NCBI GenBank assembly: GCA_020637515.1
Contig: JACKKG010000001.1
Coordinates: 2,634,501 to 2,698,500 of the forward strand
DNA length: 64,000 nt
Reading direction: 5' to 3'
Origin: Rhodobacter sp.
Lineage (GTDB): Bacteria > Pseudomonadota > Alphaproteobacteria > Rhodobacterales > Rhodobacteraceae
In this document: positions 58,399-64,000 of the stretch, piece after piece
Layout: every line of letters begins with the position of its first letter
Position numbering within the stretch: position 1 is the stretch's first letter
Position numbers and translations under genes: made by a program
Notes under the pieces: generated by a model
Seen by the model: only the letters and a program-made list of their open reading frames with translations
Database searches by the model: none
What the model was told of the DNA's origin: nothing

Positions 58399-60648
58399 TC
58401 AGCCGCATTTCGAATGACCGCAGGCGCGGCAGGTCATGCAGCCCTCGATCATCACAAGCTCATACGCCCCGCACGAGGGGCAGGCCTGGGCGCGCGCCGG
58501 GCCGCTGGCCTTGGGGTCGGATTTCAGGCCCAGGCCGACCCCTTCGATGAAGCCGATGGACACGAGATGCTCCTCGATCACGCCACCGATGGCCGCCAGG
58601 ATCGACGGGATATACCGCCCCCCCATCCAGGCCCCGCCGCGCGGATCGAACACCGCTTTCAGCTCCTCGACGACAAAGGACACATCGCCGCCCCGCCGGA
58701 ACACCGCCGAGATCATCCGCGTCAGCGCCACGGTCCAGGCGTAATGTTCCATGTTCTTCGAGTTGATGAACACCTCGAACGGCCGCCGGCGCCCGCCGAC
58801 GACGATGTCGTTCACGGTGATGTAGATCGCATGCTCGCTGACCGGCCATTTCACCTTGTAGGTCTGGCCCTCCAGCGCCTCGGGGCGGTCGAGCGGTTCG
58901 GACAGGTAGATCACCTCGGCCCCGCTGTCGGATTGCGGCGCCGCGTCCGAGGATTCGCTGACGGTCAGCACGCTGCCCGTCACCGCGTTCGGCCGATAGG
59001 TGGTGCAGCCCTTGCAGCCCAGGTCCCAGGCGGCCATGTAGACCTCCTTGAACGCCTCGAACGAGATGTCCTCGGGGCAGTTGATGGTCTTGGAAATGGA
59101 CGAATCCACCCAGGCCTGCGCCGCCGCCTGCATCCGCACATGGTCCATGGGTGCCAGCGTCTGGGCGGACACGAAATAGTCGGGCAAGGGCGTGTCGCCG
59201 TGCCGGTCGCGCCACAGCGCGACGGCGTAATCGACCACCTCTTCCTCGGTCCGCGATCCGTCGGGTTGCAGCACCTTGCGGGTATACCCATAGGCAAAGA
59301 CCGGCTCGATCCCGGAACTGACGTTCCCGGCATAGAGGCTGATGGTCCCCGTCGGCGCGATCGAGGTCAGCAGCGCGTTGCGGATGCCATGCGCGCGCAC
59401 CGCCTCGCGGACGTCGGCGTCCATCGCCTGCATCGTGCCCGAGGCCAGATACTTCTCGGCGTCGAACAGCGCAAAAGCCCCCTTTTCCGCCGCCAGATCG
59501 ACCGAGGCCAGATAGGCCGCCCGCGCGATGGCCCGCATCCAGGCGCGGGTCTGTTCGACCGCCGCGTCGGACCCATAGCGCAACCCCATCATCAACAGCG
59601 CATCCGCAAGCCCCGTCACCCCCAGCCCGATGCGGCGCTTGAGGCGCGCCTCCTCCGCCTGCTGGGGCAGCGGAAAGCGGCTGGCATCGACGACATTGTC
59701 CATCATCCGCACGGCCGTGCGCACCAGATCGTCCAGCGCCGCCGTGTCGATCCCGGCGCCCTGCTCGAACGGGGCCGAGACCAGCCGCGCCAGATTGATC
59801 GACCCCAGCAGGCAGGCGCCATAGGGCGGCAGCGGCTGCTCGCCGCAGGGGTTGGTGGCGGCGATCGTCTCGCAATAGCCCAGGTTGTTCGCGGCGTTGA
59901 TCCGGTCGATGAAGATCACCCCCGGTTCGGCGTAATCGAAGGTCGCGCGCATGATCCGGTTCCACAGATCGCGCGCCTCGACGGTGCGATAGATCCGGCC
60001 GTTGAACACCAGATCCCACGAGCCGCCGGCCTTGACCGCCTCCATGAACGGGTCCGTCACCAGCACGGACAGGTTGAACATCCGCAACCGCGCGGAATCC
60101 TGTTTGGCGGCGATGAAATCCTCGATGTCGGGATGGTCGCAGCGCATCGTTGCCATCATCGCGCCCCGCCGCGAGCCCGCCGACATGATCGTGCGGCACA
60201 TCGCGTCCCACACATCCATGAAGCTGAGCGGCCCCGAGGCATCCGCCGCAACCCCCGCGACCGGGGCGCCCTTGGGGCGGATGGTGCTGAAATCATAGCC
60301 GATGCCGCCGCCTTGCTGCATCGTCAGCGCGGCCTCTTTCAGCATGTCGAAGATGCCGCCCATGCTGTCGGGGATGGTGCCCATGACAAAGCAGTTGAAC
60401 AGCGTCACGCTGCGCCCGGTCCCGGCACCCGCCAGGATGCGGCCCGCCGGCAGGAACCGGAAATCCGCCAGCGCGTCGTAGAACCGCGATTCCCAAAGCG
60501 CCGGGTCGCTTTCGACCGACGCCAGATCGCGCGCGACGCGGCGCCAGCTGTCCTCGACCGTGGCATCGAGGGGCTTTCCCCCCTCATCCTTGAGCCGGTA
60601 TTTCATGTCCCAGATCTGCTCGGCGATGGGGGCGGAAAAGCGGCTCAT
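58399..60648 (-). CDS. nrdJ: adenosylcobalamin-dependent ribonucleotide reductase (class II)
   Basis: 749 residues from the ATG at 60648. Active-site cysteines appear in SVTLFNCFVMG and in NPCGEQPLPPYGACLLGSINL. A C-terminal Zn-ribbon-like tail (ACPSCGAYELVMIEGC, CRACGHSKCG) is typical of NrdJ. It makes deoxyribonucleotides from ribonucleoside diphosphates without oxygen, using B12, which links it to cobS/cobT. It has its own promoter 36-64 bases upstream. The 110-base divergent region is too short for a cobalamin riboswitch. Confidence 0.95.
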   Translation of the reverse strand: MSRFSAPIAEQIWDMKYRLKDEGGKPLDATVEDSWRRVARDLASVESDPALWESRFYDALADFRFLPAGRILAGAGTGRSVTLFNCFVMGTIPDSMGGIFDMLKEAALTMQQGGGIGYDFSTIRPKGAPVAGVAADASGPLSFMDVWDAMCRTIMSAGSRRGAMMATMRCDHPDIEDFIAAKQDSARLRMFNLSVLVTDPFMEAVKAGGSWDLVFNGRIYRTVEARDLWNRIMRATFDYAEPGVIFIDRINAANNLGYCETIAATNPCGEQPLPPYGACLLGSINLARLVSAPFEQGAGIDTAALDDLVRTAVRMMDNVVDASRFPLPQQAEEARLKRRIGLGVTGLADALLMMGLRYGSDAAVEQTRAWMRAIARAAYLASVDLAAEKGAFALFDAEKYLASGTMQAMDADVREAVRAHGIRNALLTSIAPTGTISLYAGNVSSGIEPVFAYGYTRKVLQPDGSRTEEEVVDYAVALWRDRHGDTPLPDYFVSAQTLAPMDHVRMQAAAQAWVDSSISKTINCPEDISFEAFKEVYMAAWDLGCKGCTTYRPNAVTGSVLTVSESSDAAPQSDSGAEVIYLSEPLDRPEALEGQTYKVKWPVSEHAIYITVNDIVVGGRRRPFEVFINSKNMEHYAWTVALTRMISAVFRRGGDVSFVVEELKAVFDPRGGAWMGGRYIPSILAAIGGVIEEHLVSIGFIEGVGLGLKSDPKASGPARAQACPSCGAYELVMIEGCMTCRACGHSKCG

Positions 60649-60683
60649 GGGATGGTCCTGCTGGGCGCTGCGGGGAAGGCAGG

Positions 60684-60712
60684 AAGATAGTCCGCCCACG
60701 GGACGGGGTCAA
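60684..60712 (-). promoter_or_regulatory. nrdJ promoter
   Basis: On the minus strand TTGACC (60707-60712), 17 bases, TATCTT (60684-60689). Good match to sigma70, placing the start about 27 bases before the nrdJ ATG. Confidence 0.6.
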
Positions 60713-60758
60713 CGGATCGGGCCTTGAACTTGGCCGCGCGCGCAGCACATATTGCGTC

Positions 60759-61184
60759 ATGACCCTGCACATCCTCAAACTCTGTGTCGGCTGCGAGTCG
60801 GTCGAGGACCTGGCCGACTGGCAAAAGGACCGTGCGCGCGAATTGCCCGGCGGTCTGCCGCGCCACGTCACCCGCATGTGGCCGAAACAGGCCCAGGCGG
60901 TGCTGGATGGCGGCTCGATCTACTGGGTGATCAAGGGCACGGTGCTGGTGCGCCAGCGCATCCTGCGCCTTGATCCGGTCGAAGGCGCGGACGGCGTCAC
61001 CCGCTGTGCCTTTGTGCTGGACCCCGATCTGGTCCGCACCGAGCCCGCGCCGCGCCGCCCCTTCCAGGGCTGGCGCTATCTTCAGCCTGAGGACGCGCCG
61101 CGCGACCTGCCGGCGCTGCGCGCGGGCGACGACGACCTGCCCCCCGAACTGGCCGAGGCGCTGGCCAATTTCGGGTTGCGCTGA
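60759..61184 (+). CDS. DUF1489 family protein
   Basis: 141 residues starting MTLHILKLCVGCESVEDLAD. The conserved PRHVTRMWPKQA and GSIYWVIKGTVLVRQRIL identify DUF1489, a short alphaproteobacterial family of unknown function. A Cys pair near the N-terminus (LCVGCES) is notable. It is divergent from nrdJ and abuts the convergent enoyl-CoA hydratase. Confidence 0.88.
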   Translation: MTLHILKLCVGCESVEDLADWQKDRARELPGGLPRHVTRMWPKQAQAVLDGGSIYWVIKGTVLVRQRILRLDPVEGADGVTRCAFVLDPDLVRTEPAPRRPFQGWRYLQPEDAPRDLPALRAGDDDLPPELAEALANFGLR

Positions 61185-61973
61185 TCACGCCCAGTCGGGT
61201 TTGCGCTTTTCGATGAAGGCGCTGATCCCCTCGTCGGTATCCCTGAGCAGCATGTTCTCGGCCATCACGCCGCCGGTATAGGCATAGGCCTGATCCAGCG
61301 GCATCTGCATCTGCTGATAGAAGGCCCGCTTGCCGATCCGCACCGCCGCGCCCAGCTTGCCCGCGACGGTCTGCGCCAGTGCCATCGTCTCGGCCTGAAG
61401 CTGGTCGGGCGCGGCGATGCGGTTGATCAGACCGACCTCGCGCGCGCGGTCGGCGTGGATGAATTCGCCCGTGGTCAGCATCTCGAACGCCTGTTTGCGC
61501 GGCAGGTTGCGGGTCAGCGCCACCATCGGCGTGGAACAGAACAGCCCGATGTTCACCCCGTTCACGCCAAAGCGCGCGTCCTCGGCCGCGACCGCCATGT
61601 CGCAGCTCGCCACCAACTGGCAGCCCGCGGCCGTGGCGATCCCGTGCACCTGCGCGATGACCGGTTGCGGCATCGATGGAATCAACTGCATCAGCGACCC
61701 GCAGCGCCCGAAGAGATCGGCGAAATAGGCCGCGCCCTTGTCGGCCGAGGCCCGCCCGGCCTGCATCTCCTTCAGGTCGTGGCCGGCGCAGAACACCTTG
61801 CCCGCACCCTTGATGACCACCACCTTGACCGCCGGATCCTCGGCCAGCCGCGACAGCGTGCCGGTCATCGCCGCCAGCAGCGCGTCGGACAGCGCATTCA
61901 GCGCCGCCGGACGGTTCATCGTCACCACCGCCACCTTTTCCGCAACGTCACACAGAACCAGATCACCGCTCAT
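61185..61973 (-). CDS. enoyl-CoA hydratase/isomerase family protein
   Basis: 262 residues from the ATG at 61973 (AGGAGGG site). Crotonase fold: oxyanion-hole segments VFCAGHDLKEM and VHGIATAAGCQLVASCD, and the start VVTMNRPAALNAL. It could hydrate enoyl-CoA or isomerise CoA esters; the catalytic Glu pair is not obvious, so substrate and reaction are uncertain. It converges on DUF1489 and is divergent from a thioesterase, a plausible CoA-metabolism partner. Confidence 0.85.
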   Translation of the reverse strand: MSGDLVLCDVAEKVAVVTMNRPAALNALSDALLAAMTGTLSRLAEDPAVKVVVIKGAGKVFCAGHDLKEMQAGRASADKGAAYFADLFGRCGSLMQLIPSMPQPVIAQVHGIATAAGCQLVASCDMAVAAEDARFGVNGVNIGLFCSTPMVALTRNLPRKQAFEMLTTGEFIHADRAREVGLINRIAAPDQLQAETMALAQTVAGKLGAAVRIGKRAFYQQMQMPLDQAYAYTGGVMAENMLLRDTDEGISAFIEKRKPDWA

Positions 61974-62030
61974 CTTGCCCTCCTTGCCCGGTTTCCCGCA
62001 CCTTAGTCGGGGCGACGCAGGGAGGAAAGC

Positions 62031-62453
62031 ATGTCGGTGATGATGGACCACGAGGCGCTGAACGCCTTCATGGCGCGCGAATTTCCGCAAGTGGCGGCGG
62101 ATTACCGGGTCGAGCGCGTCGCCCCGATGGAGGCCGATGTGCGGCTTCTTGTGGGGGACGGCCATCTCAGACCGGGCGGCACGGTCAGCGGGCCGTCGAT
62201 GTTCTCGTTGGCGGATCTGGCGATGTATGCGGTGCTGCTTGGCATGATCGGACCCGTGGCGCTGGCGGTGACGACCAACGCCTCAATGGACTTCATGCGC
62301 AAACCCCAGGCCGGGCGCGACCTGATCGGCCAGGCGCGCCTGCTGAAACTGGGCAAGACGCTCGCGGTGGGCGACGTGCTGATCCGCTCAGAGGGGTCCG
62401 AGGACGTTCTGGCCCGCGCGGGCATGACCTACGCCATTCCGCCCCGGCGCTAG
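62031..62453 (+). CDS. PaaI-like hotdog-fold thioesterase
   Basis: 140 residues with a strong GGAGG site upstream. Hotdog motif RPGGTVSGPSMFSLADLAMY, where the Asp of LADLA corresponds to the active-site position of PaaI-type enzymes, followed by VTTNASMDFMRKP. It hydrolyses acyl-CoA thioesters. It is divergent from the enoyl-CoA hydratase; the 57-base gap must hold both starts' signals. Substrate unknown. Confidence 0.85.
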   Translation: MSVMMDHEALNAFMAREFPQVAADYRVERVAPMEADVRLLVGDGHLRPGGTVSGPSMFSLADLAMYAVLLGMIGPVALAVTTNASMDFMRKPQAGRDLIGQARLLKLGKTLAVGDVLIRSEGSEDVLARAGMTYAIPPRR

Positions 62454-62460
62454 AACGCCC

Positions 62461-63159
62461 TCAATCGCGGCGGCGGACCTGCACCTGCGCGCCGTCGCGG
62501 CGAATCTCGTAGCGGCCGGCCTTTTCCACCAGATCGGACAGTTTCGCCACGCCGAAACTGCGGCTGTCGAAATCGGGATGACTGGCCTGGATGGTCTGCC
62601 CGATCAGGCCCAGCGGGAACCACTCGCCTTCGGGGTCGATGGCCATCATGGCGGCGTTGATCATCGGGATCGCATCCTTGGCATGATCGCGGCGCGGGGT
62701 TTCGCGCGGCTCATCCTGCTGCAACAGATTTTCCACGAAAATGAACCGCTTGCAGGCTTTCCTGAAGGCGTCCGGGGTCTTTTTCTGACCGATGCCATAG
62801 ACGTCCAGCCCCTGTTCGCGGATGCGGCTGGCCAGGCGGGTGAAATCGCTGTCCGAACTGATCAGGACAAAGCCGTCGAACCGGCCGGTGTGCAGCAGGT
62901 CCATGGCGTCGATCACCAGCGCGATGTCCGACGAGTTCTTGCCCACGGTGTTGGCCGGCTGATGGTGCGGCACCAGCGCGAGCGTCGGCAGTTTTTCCTG
63001 CCAGCCCGACAGTTGCTGGCGCGAAAAGTCACCGTAAATGCGCCGCACCGAGGCCTCGCCCAGACTGGCGATCTCCTCGAAAATGGCCTCGGCCCATTTT
63101 GGCGAGGAATTGTCGGCGTCGATCAGGACGGCGAGAAGCGGGGTTCCGTTACGGGCCAC
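62461..63159 (-). CDS. NYN-domain (LabA/DUF88-type) protein with C-terminal OST-HTH-like domain
   Basis: 232 residues from the GTG at 63159, chosen for the AGGAG site just upstream; an ATG further upstream would add an unlikely leader. The PIN-like NYN domain has LLAVLIDADNSS (acidic Asp pair), GKNSSDIALVIDAMDLLH and FVLISSDSDFTRLASRIREQ. The C-terminal FPLGLIGQTIQASHPDFDSR segment with KLSDLVEKAGRYEI matches the LOTUS/OST-HTH domain. Such proteins are putative RNases. It stands between the thioesterase and mfd. Confidence 0.85.
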   Translation of the reverse strand: MARNGTPLLAVLIDADNSSPKWAEAIFEEIASLGEASVRRIYGDFSRQQLSGWQEKLPTLALVPHHQPANTVGKNSSDIALVIDAMDLLHTGRFDGFVLISSDSDFTRLASRIREQGLDVYGIGQKKTPDAFRKACKRFIFVENLLQQDEPRETPRRDHAKDAIPMINAAMMAIDPEGEWFPLGLIGQTIQASHPDFDSRSFGVAKLSDLVEKAGRYEIRRDGAQVQVRRRD

Positions 63160-63266
63160 GGTGGCTCCTGTGGTGGCCGGGTCGGGGGCGCGGCCCCGGT
63201 CCGCCGGCGTAAATCGAACACGATGCGCGGCCGAGTGTGGGCCCGGCACCCCGATTTGGCAACCGC

Positions 63267-64000
63267 CTAGGCAACCTTTTCCGCCAGCGCGCGGGCGATG
63301 GCAAAGGCGCCGCGCAGGCGGTCCTTCTCGCTGGTCCAGTCGCTGGGCAGAACGACCTTGTTGTCGCGGATACGGGCCCCGGACTGCGCATGAAGAAATT
63401 CGACCAACCCCTTGGGATTGGGATATTTATCCTGATAGAACTGCACCGTCGCACCCTTGGGCCCGGCATCCAGCCGGGCGATATGGGCGCGCTTGCACAG
63501 GGCCTTGATCCGAACGACGGCCAGCAACGTGTTCACTTCCTTGGGCAATTCGCCGAAACGGTCGATCAGTTCGGCGGCGAACCCTTCGAATTCGACCTTC
63601 TTTTCCAGCGTGGACAGGCGCCGATACAGCCCCAGCCGCACGTCCAGATCGGTGACATAGGTTTCCGGGATCAGCACCGGCACGCCCAGATTGATCTGCG
63701 GCGCCCATTGGCCATCGCTCAGGTCGGACAGCTCGCCCGAGCGCAGGCGGGCAATCGTTTCCTCCAGCATCTGCTGATAAAGCTCGTAGCCTACCTCATT
63801 GATATGGCCCGATTGTTCCTCGCCCAGGATATTGCCGGCCCCGCGCAGATCCATGTCCTGCGAGGCAATGGTGAACCCAGCGCCCAGGCTGTCGATCGAC
63901 CCCAGCAGCTTCAGGCGGCGCTGTGCCTGAGGCGTCAGCGGCGTGCGCGGCTTGGTGGTCAGATAGCAATAGGCGCGCGTCTTGGACCGGCCCACGCGGC
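63267..64000 (-). CDS. mfd: transcription-repair coupling factor Mfd, C-terminal part (5' cut by window)
   Basis: The last 244 or so residues of Mfd; the gene continues past the window edge. The RecG-like TRG region is visible in QAQRRLKLLGSIDSLGAGFT and DLRGAGNILGEEQSGHINEVG. The C-terminal D7 domain includes LPSDWTSEKDRLRGAFAI. Mfd removes stalled RNA polymerase at lesions and recruits UvrA. Confidence 0.95.
   Translation of the reverse strand, partial: RVGRSKTRAYCYLTTKPRTPLTPQAQRRLKLLGSIDSLGAGFTIASQDMDLRGAGNILGEEQSGHINEVGYELYQQMLEETIARLRSGELSDLSDGQWAPQINLGVPVLIPETYVTDLDVRLGLYRRLSTLEKKVEFEGFAAELIDRFGELPKEVNTLLAVVRIKALCKRAHIARLDAGPKGATVQFYQDKYPNPKGLVEFLHAQSGARIRDNKVVLPSDWTSEKDRLRGAFAIARALAEKVA

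Noticed and set aside
60649..60758. Cobalamin riboswitch before the B12-dependent nrdJ
   Set aside because: The whole divergent gap is 110 bases and holds a promoter; it is too short for a B12 riboswitch and lacks a recognisable B12 box.
1..64000. tRNA genes, insertion sequences, prophage or attachment sites
   Set aside because: I looked for cloverleaf ends with CCA-adjacent T-arms, transposase motifs and direct repeats flanking islands, and found none I could support.

Overview
The window is one stretch of a high-GC alphaproteobacterial chromosome. It is most likely from the Rhodobacterales (Rhodobacteraceae) or a close relative. Pointers are the paired cobS/cobT cobaltochelatase genes, a B12-dependent ribonucleotide reductase (nrdJ), an NDUFA12 accessory complex I subunit, DUF2155 and DUF1489 proteins, a tetrameric sarcosine oxidase operon and a GC-rich intergenic hairpin repeat at gene ends. 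There are no tRNA or rRNA genes, CRISPR arrays, insertion sequences or phage genes that I can see. The mobile fraction looks close to zero.

Layout. 0-4 kb: class III aminotransferase, a GlnA-like gamma-glutamylamide synthetase and a CapA-like secreted protein. 4-13.8 kb: DUF808 membrane protein, cobS, an FMN reductase, a secreted protein, cobT, aminopeptidase P, then a minus-strand block (NDUFA12, MCE-domain protein, DUF2155) and two cyclophilins. 13.9-21.5 kb: glpD with a divergent DeoR/GlpR regulator, then the sarcosine oxidase operon soxBDAG (unrelated to sulfur-oxidation Sox). 21.5-30.5 kb: a MerR regulator with a divergent metal transporter, typA, a DAO-type oxidase, purF, a PaiB-like protein, a methyltransferase and rplM-rpsI. 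30.6-37.5 kb: YiiX-like and SseB-like proteins, capsule-export genes kpsT and kpsE, then a periplasmic rhodanese, a YeeE/YedE sulfur transporter and a 53-aa protein. 37.6-47.4 kb: lipoprotein, hydrolase, LysR regulator, class IV aminotransferase, phoB-phoU-phoR (no pst genes), a nuclease-family protein, an HpcH/HpaI aldolase, an aromatic amino acid decarboxylase and a hypothetical protein.

The centrepiece is 48.3-58.2 kb, a complete sulfur-oxidising heterodisulfide-reductase-like (sHdr) locus on the minus strand. In transcription order it reads lipoate-protein ligase, a degenerate glutamine-amidotransferase-like protein, promoter, DsrE (Cys83-Cys84), sHdrC1, sHdrB1, sHdrA, sHdrH, sHdrC2, sHdrB2, an uncharacterised cysteine-rich protein, LbpA (lipoate-binding, GcvH-like), a DsrE2-like protein and TusA. 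By analogy with studied sHdr systems (Hyphomicrobium), TusA and DsrE proteins deliver sulfane sulfur to the sHdr complex. The complex oxidises it with lipoyl-LbpA as a partner, and the ligase loads LbpA. The YeeE transporter and rhodanese about 11 kb away could bring the sulfur into the cell; that link is inference. The least understood parts are the GAT-like protein that has lost its catalytic cysteine, the 150-aa CxxxC/CC protein translationally coupled to sHdrB2, and a poly-Asp tail on sHdrC1.

After the locus come nrdJ, a DUF1489 protein, an enoyl-CoA hydratase, a PaaI-like thioesterase, a NYN-domain protein and the 3' part of mfd, which runs off the window. All start choices, motif positions and repeat alignments were read by eye; no database search was run.
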